Both the position numbers and the translations under genes were made by a program. Shown piece after piece: positions 15,560-25,237 of a stretch of DNA of 64,000 bases. Every line of letters starts with the position of its first letter. Positions within the stretch are counted from its first letter, which is position 1. Source of the stretch: Bacillus sp. (in: firmicutes) (GTDB lineage Bacteria; Bacillota; Clostridia; Lachnospirales; Lachnospiraceae); contig JAMPCN010000001.1 of NCBI GenBank assembly GCA_023666125.1, positions 70,753 to 134,752 on the forward strand, in the 5' to 3' direction. Below the pieces are notes generated by a model that worked only from the letters and a program-made list of their open reading frames with translations, did not search any database and was not told the DNA's origin.

Positions 15560-17959
15560 GTGAATAACAGAATTTATTTAAACAACGGATGGCATTTTAC
15601 AGAGCGTTTCAGCGAGCGGATTCTGGACGCGGATTTTGATGAAAAAGAAATGGTGGAAGTCAGGCTTCCACATACCTGTAAGGAAACGCCGCTGCATTAT
15701 TTTGACGAACATATTTACCAGATGGTGAGCGGGTATCGGAAAGTGATTGCGGCGTCGGAAAGCTGGAGGGGTCAGCGCGTTATCCTGACGATTGACGGCG
15801 CGGCGCACGAGAGCGAAGTTTTTTTGAACGGGGAAAAAGTCGGCGGGCATTCCTGCGGGTATACGGCCTTTTCCATTGATTTATCAGAAAAGCTCCGCTA
15901 TGGGGAAGATAACGTACTGGTTATCAAGGTAGACAGCCGGGAGACACTCAATATACCGCCGTTTGGGTTTGTTGTGGACTATATGACTTATGGCGGGATT
16001 TACCGCGATGTCTATCTGGATATTAAAAATCCAGTTTATTTAGAGGATGTATTTATTCGGTCGGAGTTTGGAAAAGAAGACCTGAAAAGTGCGGCGGCAG
16101 TTTCGGAGATTACGTTAAATGAAAAAGCAGAAGGACTTTCCGTATGCCAGTACATTAAGAAAAAAACGGATGCCGAATATCGGCTTTTGGGGGAAGAGGC
16201 AATAGGCAGCCTGACAAAGACATTGCGGTTTCAGCCAGACCAGGTAAAACTATGGAGTACGAATCATCCCCACCTTTATGAGATAAAAACGCAGTTAAAA
16301 CAAAATGGAACGGTAGTAGATGAAAAAATAGTGACATTTGGATTCCGCAAAGCGGAGTTTCGGGCGGACGGTTTTTATCTGAATGGGAAAAAATTAAAAA
16401 TCCGCGGATTAAACCGTCACCAGAGTTATCCGTATGTGGGGTATGCGATGCCAAAGTCCATGCAGAGGATGGACGCGGATATCTTGAAAAAAGAATTAGG
16501 ACTCAATGCGGTAAGGACTTCCCACTATCCGCAGTCACACTATTTTTTGGAAAGATGCGACGAACTCGGACTGCTGGTTTTTACGGAAATGCCGGGCTGG
16601 CAGCATATTGGTAATGAAGACTGGAAGATGCAGGCAGTGGAAAATGTGCGTGATATGGTGCGGCAGTATCGGAACCATACCTCCATTATTTTATGGGGCG
16701 TCCGCATCAATGAGTCGCGGGATGATGATGGATTTTATCAAAAGACCAATGCGGCGGCACATGACCTTGACCCGTCAAGAGCGACGGGCGGCGTGAGGGC
16801 GCATAAGAGGAGCAGTCTTTTGGAAGATGTTTATACCTATAATGATTTCCTTCATGATGGCAAAACAAAGGGCTGTGACAAAAAGGCGGATGTTACGTCG
16901 GATGTAAATAAGGCCTATCTTGTCAGCGAATATAACGGACATATGTATCCGACCAAATCTTTTGACTGGGAGGAACACCGGGCGCAGCACGCGCTTCGTC
17001 ATGCTAATGTGTTGGATGCAGTCGCTGGGGAAAAAGACATTGCGGGAAGTTTCGGCTGGTGCATGTTTGATTACAATACGCATAAGGATTTTGGCAGCGG
17101 AGACAGAGTCTGTTATCATGGAGTCATGGATATGTTCCGCAATCCTAAGCTGGCAGCGGATGTTTACGCGTGTCAGCAGGAAAAAACGCCAGTGCTGTCC
17201 TTAAGTTCCTCCATGGATATCGGGGAGCATCCCGGATGTAACCGCGGCAATACGTATATCCTGACAAATGCCGACAGTGTCCGCATGTATAAGAATGACG
17301 TATTTATCAAAGAGTATACACGAAAGGATTCCCCTTATCAACACTTGAAACATGGCCCCATTTTACTGGATGATTTTATCGGAGACGCGATTGAAAAAAA
17401 TGAAGACTTTAAGCCCGCGCAGGCAAAAGGAATAAAGGATGCGTTAAATGCAACGGCACGATATGGTCTGTCCAATCTGCCAAAATCCGTATATCTGACC
17501 GCGGTGAAAATGATGGTGCTTTACCATATGAAACCGGAGCAGGCGGTGGAACTTTACAACCGTTATATCGGAGACTGGGGCGGGGCTTCCACCTCCTACC
17601 GCTTTGACGCGGTAAAAGACGGTAAGGTTGTTAAAAGTATCGTAAAAGAGCCGATGACTTCGCTGACTATGGAGGTAACGGTAAATAACCGTGAACTGAC
17701 AGAGGGCGACACCTACGACGTGGCGGCGGTCAGAGTCAGGATATTGGACGAACACGGCAATCAGGCACATTTCTATCAGGAGCCGATGATGTTGGAGACG
17801 GAGGGACCGATTATGATAATAGGTCCGAAAGCGGCCGCTCTTTCCGGCGGTATGGGAGGCGCCTACGTCAAGACGACGGGCGAAGAGGGAAGCGCGAAAT
17901 TAACGTTATGCACCTCGCAGACCAAGCCGGTTGAAATTACATTTACCATAAAAAAATAA
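15560..17959 (+). CDS. Glycoside hydrolase family 2 (beta-galactosidase/beta-glucuronidase type)
   Basis: A 799-residue cytoplasmic GH2 enzyme with no signal peptide. Order: N-terminal sugar-binding domain, immunoglobulin-like domain, TIM barrel from about residue 275, then extra C-terminal beta domains. The general acid/base is E385 (GVRINES) and the nucleophile E457 (LVSEYNGH). RGLNRHQSYPYVG marks the start of the barrel. The acid/base motif is usually GNE; here INE, which still keeps the glutamate. The start is GTG at 15560 with a GGGGG stretch just upstream; no ATG fits. It retains or cleaves beta-linked galactose or glucuronic acid; sequence does not decide which. The IS element downstream separates it from the other sugar genes. 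Confidence 0.88.
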   Translation: MNNRIYLNNGWHFTERFSERILDADFDEKEMVEVRLPHTCKETPLHYFDEHIYQMVSGYRKVIAASESWRGQRVILTIDGAAHESEVFLNGEKVGGHSCGYTAFSIDLSEKLRYGEDNVLVIKVDSRETLNIPPFGFVVDYMTYGGIYRDVYLDIKNPVYLEDVFIRSEFGKEDLKSAAAVSEITLNEKAEGLSVCQYIKKKTDAEYRLLGEEAIGSLTKTLRFQPDQVKLWSTNHPHLYEIKTQLKQNGTVVDEKIVTFGFRKAEFRADGFYLNGKKLKIRGLNRHQSYPYVGYAMPKSMQRMDADILKKELGLNAVRTSHYPQSHYFLERCDELGLLVFTEMPGWQHIGNEDWKMQAVENVRDMVRQYRNHTSIILWGVRINESRDDDGFYQKTNAAAHDLDPSRATGGVRAHKRSSLLEDVYTYNDFLHDGKTKGCDKKADVTSDVNKAYLVSEYNGHMYPTKSFDWEEHRAQHALRHANVLDAVAGEKDIAGSFGWCMFDYNTHKDFGSGDRVCYHGVMDMFRNPKLAADVYACQQEKTPVLSLSSSMDIGEHPGCNRGNTYILTNADSVRMYKNDVFIKEYTRKDSPYQHLKHGPILLDDFIGDAIEKNEDFKPAQAKGIKDALNATARYGLSNLPKSVYLTAVKMMVLYHMKPEQAVELYNRYIGDWGGASTSYRFDAVKDGKVVKSIVKEPMTSLTMEVTVNNRELTEGDTYDVAAVRVRILDEHGNQAHFYQEPMMLETEGPIMIIGPKAAALSGGMGGAYVKTTGEEGSAKLTLCTSQTKPVEITFTIKK

Positions 17960-18013
17960 TGATATATGTTACCCCGTATGCCAAGCGTTATCAGAAGTGT
18001 TTCATAATTATTT

Positions 18014-18027
18014 ATTATCATATAAAA
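18014..18027. repeat. Left copy of the IS target duplication
   Basis: ATTATCATATAAAA, identical to 19787-19800 on the other side of the element. Confidence 0.85.
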
Positions 18028-19786
18028 TAGGTAATTGCGAAACAAGTTCGCAATCTTGATTCCAAACAAGGAAGAAATCCTGCAGAGCAGGATTTTAAGG
18101 ATGAAAAAGGCCGGTGGTAAAATTAGGCATACTTTAATAAGCCATATAGATTATAAAGTTGATAAGTCCTAAGCTATAAGCGGTTTCAAACTGCGAATGT
18201 ATTCGTGATGGTTTATCTTGTCGGCAAGAACGACAGTTATCAGTTGAGTGATGCCTGCCAGAATTAAATCCGCATACAGTGTTTTCTCATTTTGGGTGCG
18301 GCGGCCTGCAAGACAGAGATTTTCCTTGATGTGGTTGATATCCCTTTCCACAACGGCACGTATTTTGTAGGTATTATCCCATTCGTCAGTACCGCGGAGG
18401 GTACCGGGATAGGCACGAAGATTTTTTTCGGGATAAATATAAACCATTCTGCCTGAAATGGAAGAAGTGCAGGGATGTTGGCAATGGCAGATACGACGGT
18501 ATTTTCCATCGTCGCATTTATCCCATGAGGTTAAAGGGCAGATGAACTTTTGACGGGCGATACCATTTTTAAGGAAAGCAGTATTATTTCCCTCTTTCTT
18601 TAGTAAGAAAGACGGATCATTGGGACAGCAGGGGATACCGTTTTTATTGATAAAAGATTCAGAATCCACCAATGAGGAGCGCTTATTGAGAGGTATGTAT
18701 GCAGAGTGGAAATGCTGTTCTTTGCCAAAGGTATCACCGGTCAGCAGGTCTTTGTAAAGCGGAAGGGTATCAAAGGCGGCATCGCCAAGAAAGACAACAG
18801 GATTGATCAGGGGATGCTTTTTAAAGAAATCCATCAGTGTAGGAATAAGCAGTTTTGAATCATGGGCGCATTTATCTTCATCAGGAGAATCTGATTTTTT
18901 GTGGACAATGATTTCAGGGTGGGAATCCATGAAATCCTTATTGTAAAAAGAGATGTGGCGGATAATACCAAGCCCATTCGTGACAATGCCGAACTTAAAG
19001 ACATAACAGAAATGCCCGTTGATATATAGCTGCTTGATTTCAGGGTTAGCAGAAGCATGAGAAGGCATTGCGCGATAGGCGGCGCTGTAAGGATTGTAGT
19101 TTTTGTCAAAGCACATAGATTTTGCATAAGCTTTTAACTGTTTGATGATCCGGTTTGCATATTTAGGGTTGTTTTCCGTAACAAAGGCTTCGATACCGGA
19201 AGAATCAAAGATAGTCATATCGGCTTTAGCGGAATCGATCGCCTGACAGATGGGTTCGGTGATATCCACAAGGCTGTCAAAGACAGCCTGCAGATCTTCG
19301 AGGAAGTCCTGCTTGAAGCGGGTGATCTTGGAAGCATCGGGGACTTTGGAAAAGCCGCAGAAGTCTCTTAAAGGTTTAGAGTAGTGGAGAAAGGTAAGCA
19401 GGAGCTGGTCAGTGGGGATGGAAAAGATACGCTGGATGATCAAAGCCCAGAGGAAAGCGTGGAGAGGATATTTACGGGATCTTCCGGTGGAGGCATAGAA
19501 ATGATTACGGAATGTAGTCGGGATAAGATCATCGATATCGATATGGGATTCTAAGAGGGAAAGGAAGGCGGGCTTGTCATCCTCCAGTTTATTTTGACAA
19601 TCCTGAAAAATATCTGCCAAAGAAAGCTGTTTATATGGTATCATAGGTATCAGATAACTCCTTTCTTGGATGGATGGTTGATGGTTTTAGACAACTCTAT
19701 TATACCATATCCAGTGAGGAGTTATTTTAATTTGTAGCAAAAAGAATCCCGTAATTATGCGGGTTCTGGCGTTTCGCAAACGCCTA
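18028..19786 (-). mobile_element. Intact IS1182-type insertion sequence, 1759 bp
   Basis: The element is bounded by terminal inverted repeats TAGGTAATTGCGAAAC (18028-18043) and, on the other strand, TAGGCGTTTGCGAAAC (19771-19786), 13 of 16 the same. A perfect 14-bp target duplication flanks it. Each tip can also form a hairpin (arms ATTGCGAA/TTCGCAAT at 18034-18054; GGCGTTT/AAACGCC at 19768-19784). A further stem, CCCG/CGGG at 19748-19763 with a T-run on the minus strand, could stop outside transcription from reaching the transposase. Perfect duplications and an open transposase gene point to a recent insertion. Confidence 0.9.
18169..19644 (-). CDS. IS1182 family transposase
   Basis: A 491-residue DDE transposase. 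The N-terminal part holds the DUF772-like helix region (LHAFLWALIIQRIFSIPTDQ, then GFSKVPDASKITRFKQDF), the middle has DSSGIEAF and VFLGDAAFDTLP with catalytic aspartates, and the C-terminus has AVVERDINHIKENLCLAGRR with the glutamate. No frameshift or stop is present, so the protein could be active. It is transcribed against the surrounding sugar operon. Confidence 0.92.
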   Translation of the reverse strand: MIPYKQLSLADIFQDCQNKLEDDKPAFLSLLESHIDIDDLIPTTFRNHFYASTGRSRKYPLHAFLWALIIQRIFSIPTDQLLLTFLHYSKPLRDFCGFSKVPDASKITRFKQDFLEDLQAVFDSLVDITEPICQAIDSAKADMTIFDSSGIEAFVTENNPKYANRIIKQLKAYAKSMCFDKNYNPYSAAYRAMPSHASANPEIKQLYINGHFCYVFKFGIVTNGLGIIRHISFYNKDFMDSHPEIIVHKKSDSPDEDKCAHDSKLLIPTLMDFFKKHPLINPVVFLGDAAFDTLPLYKDLLTGDTFGKEQHFHSAYIPLNKRSSLVDSESFINKNGIPCCPNDPSFLLKKEGNNTAFLKNGIARQKFICPLTSWDKCDDGKYRRICHCQHPCTSSISGRMVYIYPEKNLRAYPGTLRGTDEWDNTYKIRAVVERDINHIKENLCLAGRRTQNEKTLYADLILAGITQLITVVLADKINHHEYIRSLKPLIA

Positions 19787-19800
19787 ATTATCATATAAAA
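19787..19800. repeat. Right copy of the IS target duplication
   Basis: Identical to 18014-18027. It ends about 6 bases before the ribosome site region of the next gene. Confidence 0.85.
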
Positions 19801-19820
19801 AATAGAGAGGAAGAGAAAAC

Positions 19821-21320
19821 ATGGGCGAGAAATCAAGAGTTATTTTCGGTAATCCAATGTCGGAAAAAGTATACCGAAAAGCGGTCAGCACGCAGAAGAA
19901 AAATATCAGAAAATTCGGGGATGATGCCAATGCCGATTATCCGGTAACGGTTGAGAAAAACGCGCATATCGGCGATACCTTGGGGGTTATGAATGTTTTG
20001 CTGGGAGATGCTCAGGCGGACGGCGCGAAAAAGGGAAGTGCCGAGGCAGCGAATATGGCGTTTGACAAAGAAAAAGGCATTATTGTAGGAAACATCCGCA
20101 TGGGGTTTGGGCATTACCGAATTTCCATGGCGATTGCATCGGCGGCAAATTCCATGGGTTACATTCCTTATTGGATGGATTTAAATTCCTACCGCCAGAC
20201 GACCTGTACGAAAGTTATCAGCGCACAGAACGATTTATATTCTTTAGGCTCCAGGCTTTCCGGGAAAAGCAGGCTCTTTAATAAACTGGTGTGGGAACCT
20301 ATGAACTACGAGGGCTTCCGCAAATTAAGCTATAACGCTTCCGACCAGAAAAACGCAGAGTTAATGGCGCCGGTTTACCGCAATGTGCCGAAAGAGATTC
20401 CGGTCGTGGCAACGCATGTATGGCCGGCACAAGCGGCGGTTCACGCGGGCATGAAATATGTAGTCAATGCGATTCCGGACAACTGGCCAATGGCGCTTCA
20501 TCTTTCGGAGGGCAGTCTGCATACGGTACAGACGCATTATGCGTATCAGGGCTATCGTATTTTAAACGGGATGCAGGGCAGCGACGTATTAAAGCCGATG
20601 CCGGATGACGCGCTGCTATACACGGGACACTATATCGACCATGAGCTGGTAAGCAATATTGAAAGCGATTGTGAAAGACGTATCAGGAGAAAAGCGGAGA
20701 AACAGCCGGTGCGGTTTTTACTTACGATTGGCGGTGCGGGAGCGCAGAAAGAGATTTTTGCGGCAATCATCCGTTCGCTGATATCGTCAATTCGCGAAAA
20801 GAAAGCCGTGCTTTATGTCAATGTGGGAGATTACCGGAACGTATGGGAAGAATTGATAAAAGAAATTCCACAGCTTGCGGGTGTATCGAAAGAACATTTT
20901 AATCAGTGGAATAAAACACAGGAGTTTGCTAAAAAGGCGCTTGCGGAGGAGGTGTATGGCGTACATGCTTTTTGGCATGAGAATATATTTGAAGCGGTTT
21001 ACTGTACGAACCTTTTGATGAGAAGCTGCGATGTGCTGGTGACGAAGCCGAGCGAGCTTTCGTTCTATCCGGTGCCAAAGCTCTTTATCAAACGTGTCGG
21101 CGGTCATGAGCAGTGGGGCGCGATTCATTCGGCGGAAATCGGGGACGGAACGCTGGAATGCAGAGATATACCGCATACCCTGCAGATGATTAAACTTTTT
21201 ATGGAACAAAACCATCTGCTGACGGATATGTGTGAAAATATTATAAAAAATAAAGAAGCCGGAATCTACAACGGCGCATACAAAGTAGTGGAAATGGCAA
21301 TGGCAGAAAAAAACAGATAG
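19821..21320 (+). CDS. GT-B-like protein of unknown function
   Basis: A 499-residue cytoplasmic protein. The section IVGNIRMGFGHYRISMAIAS resembles the glycine-histidine loop at the start of MurG/MGDG-synthase type GT-B glycosyltransferases. A second Rossmann-like half begins near residue 290 (RFLLTIGGAGAQKE), and VTKPSELSFYPVPKLFIKRVGG resembles the sugar-nucleotide region. It sits between GH2 and the symporter, just before GH36, so a role in making or breaking a galactose-containing glycan or glycolipid is plausible. The fold is an inference; I do not recognise a characterised homologue. AGAGAGGAAGAG precedes the ATG, and the IS lies immediately upstream, so expression may now depend on a different promoter. 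Confidence 0.65.
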   Translation: MGEKSRVIFGNPMSEKVYRKAVSTQKKNIRKFGDDANADYPVTVEKNAHIGDTLGVMNVLLGDAQADGAKKGSAEAANMAFDKEKGIIVGNIRMGFGHYRISMAIASAANSMGYIPYWMDLNSYRQTTCTKVISAQNDLYSLGSRLSGKSRLFNKLVWEPMNYEGFRKLSYNASDQKNAELMAPVYRNVPKEIPVVATHVWPAQAAVHAGMKYVVNAIPDNWPMALHLSEGSLHTVQTHYAYQGYRILNGMQGSDVLKPMPDDALLYTGHYIDHELVSNIESDCERRIRRKAEKQPVRFLLTIGGAGAQKEIFAAIIRSLISSIREKKAVLYVNVGDYRNVWEELIKEIPQLAGVSKEHFNQWNKTQEFAKKALAEEVYGVHAFWHENIFEAVYCTNLLMRSCDVLVTKPSELSFYPVPKLFIKRVGGHEQWGAIHSAEIGDGTLECRDIPHTLQMIKLFMEQNHLLTDMCENIIKNKEAGIYNGAYKVVEMAMAEKNR

Positions 21321-21335
21321 GGGGATGGCAGTACT

Positions 21336-22718
21336 ATGAAACTGACAGGAAAAGAAAAGGTATCATATGGTTTGGGTGCAGTCGGAAAAGATATGGTCTA
21401 TATGTTTTCCGCAAGTTATATCCTGTATTATTATCAGGATATTCTGGGCGTAAGCGCGATTGCGATGGGTATTATCCTGATGGCGGCGCGTGTGTTTGAC
21501 GCGTTTAACGACCCTATCATGGGGGTATTAGTGGCAAAGACCAAGACAAAATGGGGAAAATTCCGCCCGTGGCTTTTGATTGGAACGATACTCAATGCGG
21601 TTGTGTTGGTGCTTATGTTTGCCGCGCCGCCGTCGCTGGACGGGAAAGGGCTTGTAGCCTATGCGGCTGTCAGCTATATTGTATGGGGCGTTACTTATAC
21701 GATGATGGACATTCCGTACTGGTCGATGATACCGGCATTTACCGAGGGTGGAAAAGAGCGTGAAAGTTTATCCACGCTGGCGCGTTCCTGCGCGGGCGTC
21801 GGTTCGGCGATTATTACGATTATTACTGTAAAATGCGTGTCTTTGCTGGGACAGGGAAATGAACGCGCAGGCTTTCGGCTGTTTGCAATTATCATTGCCG
21901 TTATTTTTGTCGTATTTATTTTATGCACCTGTATTAATATTAAGGAAAAGTCCACCGTCGATGTGGATTCCCCGTCGGTTGGACAGATGTTTCGCGCCTT
22001 GATTGAAAACGACCAGGCGATGGCGGTTGTCATTGCGATTGTATTGATTAACTGTTCCGTTTATACGACTTCCAACCTTGTCATCTATTTCTTTAAATAT
22101 GATTTTGGCGGCGCGGACTGGGAGAACGCCTATACTTTATTTAATACGTTCGGCGGGGCAATTCAGATTCTTTCCATGATGCTTTTCTTCCCGCTGTTAC
22201 GAAAAGTATTCAGCGCGATAAAAGTATTTTATATCAGCTTTGGCATGGCGATTGCGGGTTATATCGTTTTGCTCGTCCTCGCTTTTGTCAATATGTCGAA
22301 TGTATTTTTATTGTTTATTCCGGGCTTCTTTATCTTCGCAGCCAACGGAATGCTGACGGTCCTGGTAACGGTATTTCTGGCAAACACGGTGGATTACGGC
22401 GAATTAAAAAATAACAGACGAGACGAGAGCGTTATCTTCTCCATGCAGACTTTCGTTGTCAAGCTTGCGTCCGGTGTGGCGGCGCTGATTGCCTCCATCT
22501 GTCTTGCCGTCTGTAACTTAAGCGACGATACTACCGCCGTAGTGTCGGCAACGGGCGCGTCGGTAATCGGGCTGCGCATGACGATGACGGTGCTTCCGAT
22601 TATCGGGCTTTTGATTGCAGTAGTTGTCTTTCGCAGGAAATTTATTCTCACGGAGGAAAAAGTAGAGGAAATTGCGGCGCAGGTCAAAGCGAAGCGCGGA
22701 GCGGAGATGGATGGTTAG
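21336..22718 (+). CDS. GPH family sugar:cation symporter
   Basis: A 460-residue, 12-segment membrane transporter of the glycoside-pentoside-hexuronide family (MelB-like). The opening (KVSYGLGAVGKDMVYMFSASYILYYYQD, cut here only by family spacing), the AFNDPIMG cation-site motif, and KWGKFRPWLL in loop 2-3 are typical. It probably imports a galactoside or glucuronide with Na+ or H+. It lies 15 bases after the GT-B-like gene and 29 before GH36, consistent with one operon. Confidence 0.92.
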   Translation: MKLTGKEKVSYGLGAVGKDMVYMFSASYILYYYQDILGVSAIAMGIILMAARVFDAFNDPIMGVLVAKTKTKWGKFRPWLLIGTILNAVVLVLMFAAPPSLDGKGLVAYAAVSYIVWGVTYTMMDIPYWSMIPAFTEGGKERESLSTLARSCAGVGSAIITIITVKCVSLLGQGNERAGFRLFAIIIAVIFVVFILCTCINIKEKSTVDVDSPSVGQMFRALIENDQAMAVVIAIVLINCSVYTTSNLVIYFFKYDFGGADWENAYTLFNTFGGAIQILSMMLFFPLLRKVFSAIKVFYISFGMAIAGYIVLLVLAFVNMSNVFLLFIPGFFIFAANGMLTVLVTVFLANTVDYGELKNNRRDESVIFSMQTFVVKLASGVAALIASICLAVCNLSDDTTAVVSATGASVIGLRMTMTVLPIIGLLIAVVVFRRKFILTEEKVEEIAAQVKAKRGAEMDG

Positions 22719-22747
22719 ATTGAAAACGCTCCAGAATGGAGATTAAC

Positions 22748-25237
22748 ATGATTCAAAAATTAGGGCAGCTTTTTTTGCTGGAAACAAAACATACGTCGTA
22801 CTGCTTCCGGGTGATGCCGACCGGACATTTGGAGCATCTTTATTACGGAAGAAAGATTAGCGTGCCGGGAGAGGAATGTGCGGAAGCGTTAGTGGAAAAA
22901 CACGCTTTCATGCCGGGAAATACCAACGCCTATACCGGTACGGACACCGATATGAATGATAGAACACAAGCAGGTGGGCATATGCTGGGAAATATGGCAT
23001 TTTCGCTCGAAGATATCAGACTGGAAATGTCTTCCTACGGCAAGGGAGATATCAGGGAGCCGTTTGTAGAAATCATCCATGGCGACGGCAGTTACACCTC
23101 GGATTTTCTGTTTGAGAAAGCCGAAATAAGCCAGGGGAAAGAGGAATATCAGACCTTGCCGGGTTCCTACGACGAGAGCGGGGAGGTTTCCCATCTTTGC
23201 GTTGTTTTACAGGATAAACAATACCGGCTTACGCTGGAACTGCATTATTATGTATATGAGAACTGCGACGTGATAACGAGAAGCGCAAAGCTGATAAACG
23301 GAAGCGGTGAAGAAATAAAACTGACAAGGCTTATGAGCGCGCAGATGGATTTTGATATGCCGGAGTATGTATTTACCACATTTACCGGAGCGTGGGCAAG
23401 AGAGATGAAGCGCACGGATGTGAGGATGCTTTCCGGTAAATATGTGAACGCGTCCTATACGGGAACTTCTTCCAGCCGCGCCAATCCTTTTGTGATGTTA
23501 AGTAAAGAAAATACTTCCGAGGACTTTGGCGACTGCTATGGGTTCAATCTGATTTACAGCGGCAACCATTACGAGGCGGTGGAGGTGAGCGGCTACGGGA
23601 AAACCAGAATAACGCTCGGAATCAATCCGCAGTCTTTCTGCTATGTGGTAGGAGCGGGCGAAATCTTTGAAGCGCCGGAAGCGGTGATGACATATTCTCA
23701 TCAGGGATTTAACGGCATGAGCCAGCATATGCACCGGTTTGTCAGAGAGCATATCGTGTGCGGAACGTGGAAAGATAAGACAAGACCGGTTTTGTTAAAT
23801 AGCTGGGAGGCATCCTATTTTCATATTAATGAAAGAAAACTGCTTGCCCTTGCGAAAGCGGGGAAAGAGGTCGGAATTGAGCTTTTTGTGATGGACGACG
23901 GCTGGTTTGGAACGAGAAACGACGATACGCAGGCGCTTGGCGATTGGGAAGTCAACCGGGAAAAGCTGCCGGGCGGGCTGCACGGACTGGCGGAAAAGAT
24001 AAAGGCGATGGGGCTTTCTTTTGGTCTCTGGGTGGAGCCGGAGATGGTAAACGTCAACAGCAGATTGTATGAAAAACATCCGGACTGGACGCTTGCCATA
24101 CCGGGGAAACCGCATTCGGAGGGAAGAAACCAGAGGGTCCTGGATTTGACGAGAAAAGAAGTGCAGGACTATATCATCGAGCAGATGAGCCGTGTTTTTT
24201 CCGAAGCCGATATTTCTTATGTGAAATGGGATATGAACCGTACGTTTACGGATTATTTTTCGGCGGCTCTGCCCCCGGAGCGGCAGGGGGAAGTGGCGCA
24301 CCGCTATGTTATGGGATTGTACCGCTGCATGAAAGAACTGACGGCGCGTTTTCCGCAGATTTTATTTGAGGGCTGCGCGGCGGGCGGAAACCGTTTTGAC
24401 CTTGGCATTTTATGTTATTTTCCGCAGATATGGGCGAGCGATAATACGGACGCGCTTTGCCGCAGCGAGATTCAGAACGGCTACAGTTACGGCTATCCGA
24501 TGTCCACGGTCAGCGCGCATGTTTCCGCCTGTCCGAATCATCAGACATTGCGAAGTACGCCGCTGGAAACACGTTTTAATGTGGCGGCGTTCGGAATCTG
24601 CGGCTATGAATGTAATTTCTGCGATATGAAAAAAGAGGAACTGGAAGCGGTAAAGGCACAGATTGCGCTGTATAAAGAATGGCGGGAAGTATTGCAAAGC
24701 GGCTCTTTTTACCGCGGCAGGACGTTTGCGGACGGTGCGGGCGTAGCGGAGAGCGGCATTCGTCAGTCTGCGGGCAATGTGATGGAATGGACGTGCGTAT
24801 CGCAGGATAAAAAGAAAGCCGTAGGTTTTGTGATGCAGAAATTGGTGATACCGAACACGCAGTTTGAATATTACAGGGCGAAAGGTCTTGCTCCTGAGTT
24901 AAAATATCATTTTTATAACCGCAGTTTAAAATACAATGTCAAGGAATTTGGAGACCTCGTCAATACGGTTTCGCCGGTGCATATTAAGAAAGATTCCCTG
25001 ATACATGACGTAGTGGCGAAGTTTGTGAAGATGGATGGCGAAACCGAGGACTGCCATGTGTACGGGGATACGCTTATGTATGGCGGCGTAAGGCTGAAAC
25101 AGGCGTTTGGAGCGACTGGCTACAGCGATGAAGTAAGACATTTTCCCGATTTTGCTTCAAGATTGTATTTTATGGAAGCGGAGCAGACAGAAATTCTGCT
25201 TGCAGATGATGTAAAAGCCGTTCCGCAATCGGTGTGA
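22748..25237 (+). CDS. Alpha-galactosidase, GH36
   Basis: An 829-residue GH36 alpha-galactosidase of the large bacterial type. The N-terminal beta-sandwich is followed by the barrel with DDGWFG, the nucleophile D495 (YVKWDMNR) and the acid/base D565 (WASDNTDA). No signal peptide is seen, so it works on imported sugars such as raffinose-family oligosaccharides or melibiose. The ATG at 22748 has GGAG six bases before it; the ATG at 22736 has no such site. The last 68 bases overlap the convergent LysR gene. Confidence 0.95.
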   Translation: MIQKLGQLFLLETKHTSYCFRVMPTGHLEHLYYGRKISVPGEECAEALVEKHAFMPGNTNAYTGTDTDMNDRTQAGGHMLGNMAFSLEDIRLEMSSYGKGDIREPFVEIIHGDGSYTSDFLFEKAEISQGKEEYQTLPGSYDESGEVSHLCVVLQDKQYRLTLELHYYVYENCDVITRSAKLINGSGEEIKLTRLMSAQMDFDMPEYVFTTFTGAWAREMKRTDVRMLSGKYVNASYTGTSSSRANPFVMLSKENTSEDFGDCYGFNLIYSGNHYEAVEVSGYGKTRITLGINPQSFCYVVGAGEIFEAPEAVMTYSHQGFNGMSQHMHRFVREHIVCGTWKDKTRPVLLNSWEASYFHINERKLLALAKAGKEVGIELFVMDDGWFGTRNDDTQALGDWEVNREKLPGGLHGLAEKIKAMGLSFGLWVEPEMVNVNSRLYEKHPDWTLAIPGKPHSEGRNQRVLDLTRKEVQDYIIEQMSRVFSEADISYVKWDMNRTFTDYFSAALPPERQGEVAHRYVMGLYRCMKELTARFPQILFEGCAAGGNRFDLGILCYFPQIWASDNTDALCRSEIQNGYSYGYPMSTVSAHVSACPNHQTLRSTPLETRFNVAAFGICGYECNFCDMKKEELEAVKAQIALYKEWREVLQSGSFYRGRTFADGAGVAESGIRQSAGNVMEWTCVSQDKKKAVGFVMQKLVIPNTQFEYYRAKGLAPELKYHFYNRSLKYNVKEFGDLVNTVSPVHIKKDSLIHDVVAKFVKMDGETEDCHVYGDTLMYGGVRLKQAFGATGYSDEVRHFPDFASRLYFMEAEQTEILLADDVKAVPQSV

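Noticed and set aside
23795..24301. 168-codon frame on the minus strand
   Set aside because: Shadow of the GH36 catalytic domain.
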